Positions 37,840 to 46,887 of a DNA stretch of 64,000 nucleotides are shown one piece after another; position 1 is the stretch's first letter; every line of letters starts with the position of its first letter. The translations under genes and the position numbers were made by a program. The stretch is taken from the NCBI RefSeq assembly GCF_003144395.1, contig NZ_PENZ01000045.1, forward strand, positions 311,220 through 375,219. Direction: 5' to 3'. The DNA comes from Proteus faecis. Lineage in GTDB: Bacteria > Pseudomonadota > Gammaproteobacteria > Enterobacterales > Enterobacteriaceae. Under the pieces are notes generated by a model, which worked only from the letters and a program-made list of their open reading frames with translations, did no database searches and was not told the origin of the DNA.

Positions 37840-37857
37840 ATTTAATACATCCGATGC

Positions 37858-37876
37858 AAAAATGATTATCATTTTT
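37858..37876. promoter_or_regulatory. Fur-box-like palindrome between sdhC and gltA
   Basis: AAAAATGATTATCATTTTT matches the 19-base Fur consensus at 14 positions, the same score as the site ahead of fur in this window. It lies in the divergent sdhC-gltA control region. Confidence 0.45.
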
Positions 37877-37885
37877 GACACATAC

Positions 37886-38204
37886 ACAACATTTTTATTA
37901 CATTTACTGCATTAATTTAATGTTTATGTTTTTTTTGTGCGCAAACACGCTTCCAGAAACCTCAAACTTATGTAAAAGTGATAGCAGTACTAATTCTAAG
38001 TGCATTGCATAAAAAAGCACCTAAAAAAACATAACATCAAAAGCTCCTTAACATAAGTGACACACTATAGACCTAGATATTACGGGCATTAAGTAAAACT
38101 CGGCTGGGTACCTTACATCAACTATAGTTTCACTATCGAAGTGCATCTTTATGAAGATACCCTCGACTTTGTTAGGAGACATATAAGCGCTAAGGAGATT
38201 ATAA
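37886..38204. other. Non-coding leader region of gltA
   Basis: AT-rich, with no coding frame. It must contain the gltA promoter(s), but I see no single convincing -10/-35 pair. An AAGGAG ribosome binding site precedes the gltA ATG by eight bases. Confidence 0.5.
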
Positions 38205-39488
38205 ATGGCTGATAACAAAGCTAAGCTAACGATTGCTGAAACATCTGTAGACTTGGACGTTCTATCCCCTACACTCGGTTCCAAAGTTATTGATATTCGT
38301 ACTCTCGGCTCCAAAGGTTATTACACCTATGATCCCGGCTTTACCTCAACCGCCTCTTGTGAATCAAAGATCACCTTTATTGATGGTAATAATGGCATCT
38401 TACTTCACCGTGGTTTCCCTATCGGACAATTAGCGACTGAATCAACCTACTTAGAAGTCTGCTATATCCTGTTATACGGCGAAGCACCGACACAGGAGCA
38501 ATACGATAAATTTAAAACCACAGTAACGCGTCACACCATGATCCATGAACAAATTACCCGACTGTTCAATGGATTCCGTCGTGATTCACACCCAATGGCC
38601 GTACTGTGTGGTGTTACAGGTGCTTTAGCTGCGTTCTATCACGATGCATTGGATGTCAGTAATCCGGTTCACCGCGATATTACGGCTTATCGCCTTCTTT
38701 CTAAAATGCCAACAGTGGCAGCGATGTGTTACAAATATTCGATTGGTCAACCTTTCGTTTATCCAAGAAATGACCTCTCCTATGCAGGCAACTTCTTGCA
38801 TATGATGTTTGCAACACCATGCGAAGAGTATGTTGTTAACCCAGTACTTGAACGCGCAATGGATAGAATTTTCATCCTTCACGCAGATCACGAGCAAAAT
38901 GCATCAACTTCTACTGTGCGTACAGCTGGCTCTTCTGGTGCAAACCCATTTGCATGTATCGCAGCAGGTATCGCGTCACTTTGGGGACCGGCTCACGGTG
39001 GTGCTAACGAAGCTTGTCTACGTATGTTGGAAGAGATCAAAACGGTTGAACATATTCCTGAATTTATTAAACGAGCAAAAGATAAAAATGACTCCTTCCG
39101 TTTAATGGGCTTTGGTCACCGTGTTTACAAAAACTACGATCCTCGTGCGACAGTAATGCGTGAGACCTGTCATGAAGTGTTAAAAGAATTAAACCTCAAT
39201 GACAGTTTACTTGAAGTGGCAATGGAATTAGAACGTATTGCTCTAAACGATCCGTATTTTATTGAGAAAAAACTCTACCCTAACGTTGACTTCTACTCAG
39301 GTATTATCCTTAAAGCGTTAGGTATCCCATCCAATATGTTCACTGTTATTTTTGCTATTGCTCGTACAATTGGTTGGATTGCTCACTGGAATGAAATGCA
39401 CGAAGATGGTCTGAAAATTGCGCGTCCTCGTCAACTTTATACTGGTTATGATGAGCGCGATTTCAAAAGTGAAATTAAAAAGAAATAA
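38205..39488 (+). CDS. gltA: Citrate synthase (type II)
   Basis: GltA has 427 residues, the E. coli length. It condenses oxaloacetate and acetyl-CoA, the entry step of the TCA cycle. Active-site segments are [36 protein letters not shown] and [10 protein letters not shown]. The N-terminal beta domain typical of the NADH-inhibited hexameric type II enzyme is present. It is divergent from sdhC, as in E. coli, and ends in its own terminator. Confidence 0.98.
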   Translation: MADNKAKLTIAETSVDLDVLSPTLGSKVIDIRTLGSKGYYTYDPGFTSTASCESKITFIDGNNGILLHRGFPIGQLATESTYLEVCYILLYGEAPTQEQYDKFKTTVTRHTMIHEQITRLFNGFRRDSHPMAVLCGVTGALAAFYHDALDVSNPVHRDITAYRLLSKMPTVAAMCYKYSIGQPFVYPRNDLSYAGNFLHMMFATPCEEYVVNPVLERAMDRIFILHADHEQNASTSTVRTAGSSGANPFACIAAGIASLWGPAHGGANEACLRMLEEIKTVEHIPEFIKRAKDKNDSFRLMGFGHRVYKNYDPRATVMRETCHEVLKELNLNDSLLEVAMELERIALNDPYFIEKKLYPNVDFYSGIILKALGIPSNMFTVIFAIARTIGWIAHWNEMHEDGLKIARPRQLYTGYDERDFKSEIKKK

Positions 39489-39514
39489 TTGATTTTTTTA
39501 TTAATTATCTTTGT

Positions 39515-39547
39515 TAAGCCCCGTTTAAATCGGGGCTTTATGTTTTT
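39515..39547. terminator. Terminator of gltA, shared with the converging AraC gene
   Basis: AAGCCCCG and CGGGGCTT arms are followed by TTATGTTTTT on the plus strand. The convergent AraC-type gene ends 20 bases beyond. Confidence 0.85.
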
Positions 39548-39566
39548 AAGTTATCGATAAAATCTA

Positions 39567-40328
39567 TCAATTTTTCAAATATTCTTGCGGTGTTTGCCCT
39601 GTCATTTTTTTGAAAAAGGTAATAAAGGCACTGTCACTGGCAAATCCTAATATCTGACTAATATCAATATAGCGATGATGGGTAGATAATAACTCAATAG
39701 CTTTCATTAATCGCCATTGCTGGCGCCATTGTTGATAGCTCAGCCCCGTTTCTTTGTAAAATAAACGTGTGATTGTTTTTTCACTCGCCCCCACGTACTT
39801 AGCCATTTCTTGTAGTGCTGGCGGTAAATCATCAAAGGATAAACGGCTTAGTCGCCTATCTTTAGGCATAAATAAATGATTAGGTTGCCGCGGTGCTTGA
39901 GCGATTTCATCAAAAAAAACCGCCAATAAATTGGCATAGCGCCCTTCTTCCCACTGAGTATCAAAATCAGCAATAGAAATTCGTTCTAATACTTCTCGTA
40001 AAAGAGGTGAAATCGTTAAGATCTCACTCTCACTTGGAAAATTATCATGTAACTCTTCACTAATATAAACTGAACGATATCCAACAGAGGCATACATTTC
40101 GACTCGATGCTCAAGTCTCGGAGGGATCCACGCAATCCTCATTGGAGGTAATACAGAAATACGGGAAGCCAAAGTAATTCTCATGCATCCTGACTGCGTA
40201 AATAATAATTGCCCTCTATCATGAGAATGAAACCCTGAGTCGTGCTTTCCCATTTCTGCCGCAATACCTACGACCGGTGCAAGATGTTCTTCTGGCACAA
40301 AGTGGTCGTATTGATTAAGCCAAGCCAT
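39567..40328 (-). CDS. AraC-family transcriptional regulator
   Basis: The protein has 253 residues from the ATG giving MAWLNQYDH, with AGGA seven bases upstream. The N-terminal cupin-like sensor (HSHDRGQLLFTQSGCMRITLASR) is followed by the C-terminal double helix-turn-helix (VGASEKTITRLFYKETGLSYQQWRQQWRLMKAIELL, then ISQILGFASDSAFITFFKKMTGQTPQEYLKN). This is the layout of the small RclR/YdeO-like cupin-AraC group. It is divergent from an MFS exporter gene with an inverted repeat between them, and is probably its regulator. Confidence 0.9.
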   Translation of the reverse strand: MAWLNQYDHFVPEEHLAPVVGIAAEMGKHDSGFHSHDRGQLLFTQSGCMRITLASRISVLPPMRIAWIPPRLEHRVEMYASVGYRSVYISEELHDNFPSESEILTISPLLREVLERISIADFDTQWEEGRYANLLAVFFDEIAQAPRQPNHLFMPKDRRLSRLSFDDLPPALQEMAKYVGASEKTITRLFYKETGLSYQQWRQQWRLMKAIELLSTHHRYIDISQILGFASDSAFITFFKKMTGQTPQEYLKN

Positions 40329-40352
40329 CACTTGTCCTATTTGAAAAACAAT

Positions 40353-40378
40353 ATGTCTTTATATTTATAACAAGACAT
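40353..40378. promoter_or_regulatory. Inverted-repeat candidate operator between the AraC and MFS genes
   Basis: ATGTCTT and AAGACAT are perfect 7-base arms separated by 12 bases, in the 102-base divergent gap. Confidence 0.5.
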
Positions 40379-40430
40379 TTATTATCTCTGTATTCTGTTC
40401 ATCAAGATTTAAGGATTTAGGATAAAAAAG

Positions 40431-41561
40431 ATGAACAAAAAACTCTCTTTATGGTTAGCAATTGCGTTAATGATGTTTCCACAAATTGCAGAAACCATTT
40501 ATAGCCCAGCACTTACTGATATTGCAAACGGCTTTCATGTGAATGCAAACGAAGCTGGACAAACACTTTCGCTCTATTTTTTTGCGTTTGCTTTGGGCGT
40601 CATTATATGGGGTCGATTATGTGATGTCATTGGTCGCCGCCCAACAATGTTAGCTGGATTGTTTATTTATGCGATTGCTTGTCTTGGCGTTTTTATGACA
40701 CAAGATTTTTCAGTCTTACTTGGATTACGCATGCTTTCCGCTTTTGGTGCAGCAGTAGGTTCAGTGGGCACTCAAACTATTATGCGTGATGTGTATAGTG
40801 GTGATGAACTGGCTAAAGTTTTCTCTGTTATGGGAGCCGCTATCGCACTAAGTCCAGCAATTGGGATGTTAAGTGGTTCATTATTAGTGAGTTATACGGG
40901 CTATCAAGGTGTGTTTAGTGGACTAGCCTTTCTCGCTATAATTTTACTGTTATGGAGCGCCGTCGCTTTACCTGAAAGTCGCCCTGAAACAATAAAAACA
41001 GCACCACTCGGAGAAACTGCAATAAAAATGCTTAAAGATAAGCAAATTGCTAAAACAGTATTATTAATTGCCTTTTTTAATATCAGCCTCTTTGCTTATT
41101 ATCAATTAGCACCTTTTATGTTTGATAAACAAGGTTATAGCGCGAGCACTTTTGGTTATAGCGGTATTGTATTAGCAATAGGTGTCGGTATTGGCTCTTA
41201 TATTAATAAAGCACTATTAAATCATCATTGGCAATGTGAAAAATTAGTTTTACTCGCAAGTTTTATTGCATTAGTCAGTGCCATAAGTGTTTATTTATTA
41301 CGTAGTCACATTAGCTTTATTATTCCAATGATGACCAGCGTTATTGCTTATGGCATTGCCATTCCAAATATCTTAGCTACCGCATTAGCACAATATAAAG
41401 ATCGTTTGGGCACAGCGGGAGCGTTATTAGGCTTGTTCTACTATCTGTTAATTGGCGGTGGGCTTGCACTGGCAGGATGGGGACAAAGTTTAGCGATAAC
41501 GTTACTCATTTGTAGCATCGGTTCCTTATTGTTGTCTTTTTCTCGCCAAACGGCTAAATAA
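40431..41561 (+). CDS. MFS transporter, Bcr/CflA-type drug-efflux family
   Basis: The protein has 376 residues and 12 hydrophobic segments. IYSPALTDIANGFHVNANEAGQTLSLYFFAFALGVIIWGRLCDVIGRRPTMLAGL carries the family start and motif A (GRLCDVIGRRP). RMLSAFGAAVGSVGTQTIMRDVYSGDE is characteristic of the Bcr/CflA DHA1 group. Substrate is not predictable. Its neighbour AraC gene is divergent and is likely the controlling regulator. A terminator follows. Confidence 0.87.
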   Translation: MNKKLSLWLAIALMMFPQIAETIYSPALTDIANGFHVNANEAGQTLSLYFFAFALGVIIWGRLCDVIGRRPTMLAGLFIYAIACLGVFMTQDFSVLLGLRMLSAFGAAVGSVGTQTIMRDVYSGDELAKVFSVMGAAIALSPAIGMLSGSLLVSYTGYQGVFSGLAFLAIILLLWSAVALPESRPETIKTAPLGETAIKMLKDKQIAKTVLLIAFFNISLFAYYQLAPFMFDKQGYSASTFGYSGIVLAIGVGIGSYINKALLNHHWQCEKLVLLASFIALVSAISVYLLRSHISFIIPMMTSVIAYGIAIPNILATALAQYKDRLGTAGALLGLFYYLLIGGGLALAGWGQSLAITLLICSIGSLLLSFSRQTAK

Positions 41562-41570
41562 TAAACTTAT

Positions 41571-41598
41571 CCCGTACTCCTTAAAGGTACGGGGTTTT
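41571..41598 (+). terminator. Terminator of the MFS gene
   Basis: CCCGTAC and GTACGGG arms with a short loop are followed by GTTTTCTCTT. Confidence 0.75.
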
Positions 41599-41924
41599 CT
41601 CTTACAATTGATCTTATTTTTTAATCAATTTCACTAAGGGTTAACGCTTATTTCGCTTAACAGACAATTCTTAATCTTGTTCAATCCCACAAAAAATGCC
41701 TTTATTATCATTTCTTCGTTTTTAGCACTTTTTCCTGATATACCCTTTTATATAAGGACAAGTTGAACATTAATAAAGATTAGTGATTTTATTTAGTGTT
41801 TATCTCTATAAATTTAACCAATATTATCTCTTGCCTTTATTTATTATAACAATAATCAAATTGTTCGTTACGCTGTTTCATGGTAAAAAAAACTGTTTAT
41901 CCATACATAGCTTAAGGAACTGGC
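41599..41924. other. Non-coding region upstream of the five-gene yeh-like cluster
   Basis: About 325 bases, AT-rich. It must contain the promoter for the cluster on the plus strand. I see no convincing promoter pair or operator. The short frame at 41783-41986 overlaps the next gene out of frame and has no family resemblance. Confidence 0.5.
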
Positions 41925-44900
41925 GTGATAAAAAAAATCTTAGACATTTTCCCACTTTTTGGGAAAAAAGACGTCGCAATTACTGAAAAACATCTCCAAG
42001 AATCACTGGTATTGCTTGCAATATTTGATGAGAGTTTGCCTAAACGTACATTAAATTATGTACTTACAGGTGAAAATCCGGAGATCCTTTTCGAATTAAA
42101 TCAGCTGGATGCTTCAAAAGCGGCGGTTTACTTTGATAAACCTGGCACATTAGAGTGGTGGTATGCTCACAATGTGAATACAGGTCAATATAATAAAGTC
42201 ATCACTCAAGGGCTGAATGCACGACACAAACTCTATTCTAAAGTCGGCGATAGCTTTTCAGCAGAACAAGTTGCACGTTATGGTAAAGTTCTAGCCGCAG
42301 CTTGCCAAGATATCAATATTAAAATCACCACAAAAGAAGTGCCATCTTGGGTGCTTTATCTTTTAATTGATGTGTTTTACAACACTTATGATAATGCGCG
42401 CAATCTCAATTTAGAGCATCGTAAACATTGGAATATGGAATTTATCGCTAATATGGTTGAAAAAGAAGCCAATATTGCGGGAGAAAAAGCCTTATTCGCT
42501 GTGTTTGATAGAAAAGATATTTCTGAATACTATGCTTCTAATCTTAAGCGTATCTATGAATTAAGTGATTTAAAAGACTACCTACTTTCACATCAAGAAT
42601 TTGTTAGAACAGAATTAATTGAAAAATTGTCAGCAAATGGCTTAGTTGAATTAATTAATTACCTCAATAAAAATACCGTATTACGTGACACTTTTGCTGA
42701 CATTATTGTGTTACTTGCCACCAGTAGCTTAAAAACCGTTAAGAAAACCGCAGAACCAATTTTAATCACCTTACCACCTGAAATTGTTAAAGAAAATCTT
42801 ACCCATGTTTTAATGAATGGTACGCCAAAACAACGGACGCAGGCCGCAGATTTATTTGCACGCCAAGGTGAAAACCGCGATGTACTTGAAGAAGCGTTAA
42901 AACATGAAACTTCAAAAGCGGTAATAAAAAGTATTGAAAGCGCCCTGCTACGTTTTAATGTTGCAGAAGATGCCAATGCCGTAGAGGCAATTGAGACTCC
43001 TGATTTCACGCCATTAGAAGACATACCATTACCTGATAGCGTTCGCGATATGATGGTCAATAACTTCAATGAGCTCTTGGTCAAAGCCAAAGAAAATGCT
43101 GAACGTGAAATTGAAGAAAATAAAACAACTAAACACACTTATAATTGGGCACAACGACATTTAAGAGATTTAAATAAAATTGATGAAAAACAGTGCCGTG
43201 CAATAGTAGATAAATTGAATAGTGGCCAAGGTTCTATTCAGTCAAATGAAATTCAAATCATTAAATATAAAAATCGTGTTTTAAATTTACCTGAATATAC
43301 GCTATTCCATGCTGTGCGTGTAATCGCAAATAATCGCCAACATGCCGACCACTTCTCCTCTCATTATTTTAATGGCGAAATTCCTGAACGCTTATTTAGT
43401 GATATTGAATTACGTCACCTTGAAGATGTGCTACAACGTTGTAATTTTAAAAATGCAACCCGCCTAACTGCTGCATTATGTTTAGAATCTTATGAGGATG
43501 GTTTAAAACGCTTCCGTAAACCAGAGCAAGTTTGGCCTTTCTTCTCTCAACATCCAGATTATATCGCTGAAGCCCTGAATTTAATGCCAAATCAAAGTGA
43601 GCATCGTTATCGCCAGTTTGAAATTTCACAAGGCATTAAAGTATTAAGTCTTTTTCCTACCATTCCCGCACAATTCGTGCCTCGAATTATGGAATTGGCA
43701 TTAGGTGAAAATAAAATGCACCGCGTTTCAGCTCAGAATTTACTTGAAACACTGCCAAATATTCATACAAGTGCACAAGAAGGTTTATCTTCTGCGAAAC
43801 AAGAAATTCGCGTTACCACCATTGAATGGTTGGCTCGTTTAAAAAATCCAGAGTCATTACCTGTACTAAATGCCTTATTGAAAAAAGAGAAACGTGAAAT
43901 AGTACGAGCCTCTTTATTAACAGCGTTAGAGCAACTTGGTGAAGATATCTCAAGTTATTTATCACCAAAAACCTTATTAGCTGAAGCTGAAAAAGGCCTT
44001 AAAGCTAAAGCACCTGCAAGCCTCGCTTGGTTTAACTTTGATGCCATTCCTGCATTAACATGGGAAAACAAAAAAGCAGTTGATCCAGCAATTATTCGTT
44101 GGTGGATTATTCTGGCAGTAAAACTAAAAATGCCAGGAGGAAACGCGTTATTACAACGTTATATCAGCCTGCTTTCTACTGATAGTCAACATAAACTTTC
44201 AAGCTTTATTCTGCATACCTTTGTTGCTCAAGATATTAAAGGTCCAACGCTTGAAGAAGCGATGGTAGAAGCACAACGTGAAGCACCGGGACGTTTAAGC
44301 AATTATCAAAACTGGGCGAAGCGTTATCCTGAATATTACGCTAAATATGAAAACTACACTTTAGAGCAAGTGATTGAAGAGATTAAAAACGAGGTATTAC
44401 GTCGTTATTTAGGCTCAGCAATCAGTGATAAAGGTATGTTAGCGCTTATCTGTGGTATTGAAGGCCATGTTGCGGTATCTGTATTACGTAACTATATGCG
44501 TGATCACTATCAGCGTCGTGCGCAAATTGAAGCGATGATTGATGCCGTAGCATCAAGCAATGATCCGATTATCATTCAGCTTCTTCTGTCATTATCTCGT
44601 CGTTATCGTACTGCATCAGTGCAAGAAAAAGCGCGTAACTTAGTCACGCAAATTGCTGAACGTAATGGCTGGAGTTCAGATGAATTAGCGGATAGAACCA
44701 TTCCAACTGCTGGCTTTGATGATACTGGTACATTAGTGCTGGAATACGGTGAGCGTACCTTTACTGCGAAGATGGATGCAAAACAAAAACTAGTCTTGTT
44801 TAATCCTGAAGGGAAAGAAGTTAAAGCCTTACCTGCTGCGCGTAAAAATGATGATCCTGAGCTTATCAAAGAAGCGAAAAAACTCTTCACTTCAAGCAAA

Positions 44901-45653
44901 AAAGAACTTAAACAAGTTATCGAGCTACAAAGTGTGCGCTTATATGAAGCGATGTGTGCTCAACGTCAGTGGTTAAGCACGGATTGGCAAGAATATATCT
45001 TAGCTCACCCAATCATGCATAAATTGATTGAACAATTGGTTTGGCAAGAAGTGAAAGATGGCAAGGTTATCAATACATTCCGCCCTTCTGATGATGGTGC
45101 ATTGCTTGATCTAGAAGATGATGAAGTGACTTTACAAAACGATTCGTTGATCCAGCTTGCTCATGCAGCATTAGTTAATGAAGATGAGCGTAAGGCATGG
45201 ATCGCTCATTTTAAAGATTACAAAGTGAAATTCTTGTTCTCTCAAATGGAGCATAAGATCCCTGAGTTAGATCTGAAACAAACTGAAGTGGAAGATAGAA
45301 AAGGTTGGATCACAGACACATTCACTTTACGCGGTATTTTAACCAAAATGGGTTATCAACGAGGCCCAGCAGAAGATGGTGGCTCGTTCTCGCACTATTA
45401 CAAATTCTTCTCTAGTTTAAACTACTACGTGAATATCGGTTTCAGTGGTAGCTATGTACCAGAAGAAAACATTCCTGCTGTCTTATTTGATTTGAGCTTT
45501 GAGAAAAATCAGCAAGATTACTGGGATCGTAATAATGTTGAGCTAAAAGATGTACCACCCATTCTATTAGCAGAAAGTTATGCCGATTATCTAAAAGTCG
45601 CTGAAGCTTGTGCAGGATTTGATCCTGAATGGGAAAAGAAAACACCTTGGTAA
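41925..45653 (+). CDS. yehI: DUF4132 / HEAT-repeat protein (YehI/MolR-like)
   Basis: This large cytosolic protein has 1,242 residues. It starts at GTG with AAGGA upstream. Most of the protein (about residues 200-900) is alpha-helical, HEAT-like repeats (HRVSAQNLLETLPNIHTSAQEGLSSAKQEIRVTTIEWLARLKNPESLPVLNALLKKEKREIVRASLLTALEQLG). The C-terminal 300 residues form the DUF4132 region (QEYILAHPIMHKLIEQLVWQEVKDGKVINTFRPSDDGAL..., DTFTLRGILTKMGYQRGPAEDGGSFSHYYKFF), as in E. coli YehI and MolR. No WGR domain is evident at the N-terminus. First of five same-strand genes, 25 bases ahead of the MoxR gene. Function unknown; a scaffold or substrate-recruiting role is inference. Family call is from recalled similarity. 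Confidence 0.8.
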   Translation: MIKKILDIFPLFGKKDVAITEKHLQESLVLLAIFDESLPKRTLNYVLTGENPEILFELNQLDASKAAVYFDKPGTLEWWYAHNVNTGQYNKVITQGLNARHKLYSKVGDSFSAEQVARYGKVLAAACQDINIKITTKEVPSWVLYLLIDVFYNTYDNARNLNLEHRKHWNMEFIANMVEKEANIAGEKALFAVFDRKDISEYYASNLKRIYELSDLKDYLLSHQEFVRTELIEKLSANGLVELINYLNKNTVLRDTFADIIVLLATSSLKTVKKTAEPILITLPPEIVKENLTHVLMNGTPKQRTQAADLFARQGENRDVLEEALKHETSKAVIKSIESALLRFNVAEDANAVEAIETPDFTPLEDIPLPDSVRDMMVNNFNELLVKAKENAEREIEENKTTKHTYNWAQRHLRDLNKIDEKQCRAIVDKLNSGQGSIQSNEIQIIKYKNRVLNLPEYTLFHAVRVIANNRQHADHFSSHYFNGEIPERLFSDIELRHLEDVLQRCNFKNATRLTAALCLESYEDGLKRFRKPEQVWPFFSQHPDYIAEALNLMPNQSEHRYRQFEISQGIKVLSLFPTIPAQFVPRIMELALGENKMHRVSAQNLLETLPNIHTSAQEGLSSAKQEIRVTTIEWLARLKNPESLPVLNALLKKEKREIVRASLLTALEQLGEDISSYLSPKTLLAEAEKGLKAKAPASLAWFNFDAIPALTWENKKAVDPAIIRWWIILAVKLKMPGGNALLQRYISLLSTDSQHKLSSFILHTFVAQDIKGPTLEEAMVEAQREAPGRLSNYQNWAKRYPEYYAKYENYTLEQVIEEIKNEVLRRYLGSAISDKGMLALICGIEGHVAVSVLRNYMRDHYQRRAQIEAMIDAVASSNDPIIIQLLLSLSRRYRTASVQEKARNLVTQIAERNGWSSDELADRTIPTAGFDDTGTLVLEYGERTFTAKMDAKQKLVLFNPEGKEVKALPAARKNDDPELIKEAKKLFTSSKKELKQVIELQSVRLYEAMCAQRQWLSTDWQEYILAHPIMHKLIEQLVWQEVKDGKVINTFRPSDDGALLDLEDDEVTLQNDSLIQLAHAALVNEDERKAWIAHFKDYKVKFLFSQMEHKIPELDLKQTEVEDRKGWITDTFTLRGILTKMGYQRGPAEDGGSFSHYYKFFSSLNYYVNIGFSGSYVPEENIPAVLFDLSFEKNQQDYWDRNNVELKDVPPILLAESYADYLKVAEACAGFDPEWEKKTPW

Positions 45654-45678
45654 AAGATAGGGATAATTAGGAAAGAAT

Positions 45679-46788
45679 ATGGCTAAAAAAGCACCCGCAG
45701 ATCAACAAGCAATTAGGGAAAGCGCTGAGGTTCGATTTGCTCAAGAGTTAGAACGTTTAACAAAAGCTGATGCTAATAATCCTAAACCACAAGGATGGCT
45801 TCGCTCTCCTCGTGCTGTACGCCAATTTATTTTAGGTGATGATGCACTAAACATCACACCTAAGTTTTTTGGCGACGATGCATTGGTTGATCGCGCGATT
45901 GTCACATTGTTGGGTAAACAAGGTTTAATGCTAGTTGGTGAACCTGGTACAGCAAAATCGATGCTCTCTGAGCTTTTTGCTGCCGCTATCAGTGGTGATT
46001 CAGGATTAACGATCCAAGGAACAGCTGGCACAACAGAGGATCATATTAAGTATTCTTGGAACTATGCTTTGCTATTAGCAGAAGGTCCAACAGAACGCGC
46101 TTTAGTGGGATCACCGCTTTATCAAGGTATGTTGCAAGGCAAAATAGTTCGCTTTGAAGAGATAACCCGTTGCCCTCCTGAAATTCAGGATGTTTTAGTT
46201 TCCTTGATGTCAGAGAAACAATTGATGATCCCTGAAATGGGTGATGGTGCACGTATTAGTGCGAAACCGGGATTTAACCTCATTGGTACTGCAAACTTAC
46301 GTGATCGCGGTGTTCATGAAATGTCTGCCGCATTAAAGCGACGTTTTAACTTTGAAACCGTGAAACCTATTCGTGATCCTGCATTTGAAATTAGCTTGAT
46401 CCAATCACAGCTGGAAAATGAATTAGGCTCTTTAGCAAATGAAGTCACTGTACCAGCAGATGTTGTGGAATTACTGGTCACAACATTCCAAGAGTTACGC
46501 TCAGGTAATACTAAAGATGGTGGCAATATCAAAACACCAGATGCGGTTATGTCAACTGCAGAAGCCGTGAATATTGCTTATGCTTGTGCCTTAGAAGCGC
46601 ATTATTTAGGTGACGGTGTGATGAATGCAGGTGCAATTGCCCGTCAATTAATCGGTGTTGTATTAAAAGACAATGCTGATGATATCAAGCGTATTCGTTA
46701 TTACATGGACAACGTCGCCAGAGAGAGAGCAAGAAACAGTAAAGAGTGGAAAGCTTTCTTTGATGCATCAAAAGAGTTTTGGCAATAA
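45679..46788 (+). CDS. yehL: MoxR-family AAA+ ATPase (YehL-like)
   Basis: The protein has 369 residues. Walker A GEPGTAKS (about 87-94), Walker B-like KIVRFEEI (about 154-161), sensor 1 GTANLRD (about 210) and arginine-finger region LKRRF (about 222) are all present, so it should bind and hydrolyse ATP. MoxR ATPases work with VWA-domain partners as metal-dependent chaperone or cofactor-insertion machines. Such a VWA gene follows two genes downstream. E. coli YehL sits in the same gene set. An intrinsic-terminator-like hairpin lies 47 bases after its stop. Confidence 0.9.
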   Translation: MAKKAPADQQAIRESAEVRFAQELERLTKADANNPKPQGWLRSPRAVRQFILGDDALNITPKFFGDDALVDRAIVTLLGKQGLMLVGEPGTAKSMLSELFAAAISGDSGLTIQGTAGTTEDHIKYSWNYALLLAEGPTERALVGSPLYQGMLQGKIVRFEEITRCPPEIQDVLVSLMSEKQLMIPEMGDGARISAKPGFNLIGTANLRDRGVHEMSAALKRRFNFETVKPIRDPAFEISLIQSQLENELGSLANEVTVPADVVELLVTTFQELRSGNTKDGGNIKTPDAVMSTAEAVNIAYACALEAHYLGDGVMNAGAIARQLIGVVLKDNADDIKRIRYYMDNVARERARNSKEWKAFFDASKEFWQ

Positions 46789-46835
46789 AACGCTAAGGCT
46801 CGTGGCTACATACTAAAATACGTTATTTATCTATT

Positions 46836-46864
46836 AAAGGCAGAGTTAACTCACTCTGCCTTTT
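46836..46864 (+). terminator. Intrinsic terminator or attenuator inside the five-gene cluster
   Basis: AAAGGCAGAGT and ACTCTGCCTTT form a perfect 11-bp stem with a TAACTC loop and TTTT at the end. It lies between the MoxR and DUF5682 genes, which are 99 bases apart. Confidence 0.65.
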
Positions 46865-46887
46865 CACCCAAAAAAGGGATCGACACG

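Noticed and set aside
41783-41986. 67-codon plus-strand frame just before the DUF4132 gene
   Set aside because: It overlaps the start of the large gene in another frame, is dominated by AT-rich hydrophobic codons and resembles no known family.
42659-43138. 159-codon minus-strand frame inside the DUF4132 gene
   Set aside because: A long antisense shadow: Ser/Leu-rich, no ribosome binding site, and the plus-strand frame is clearly coding.
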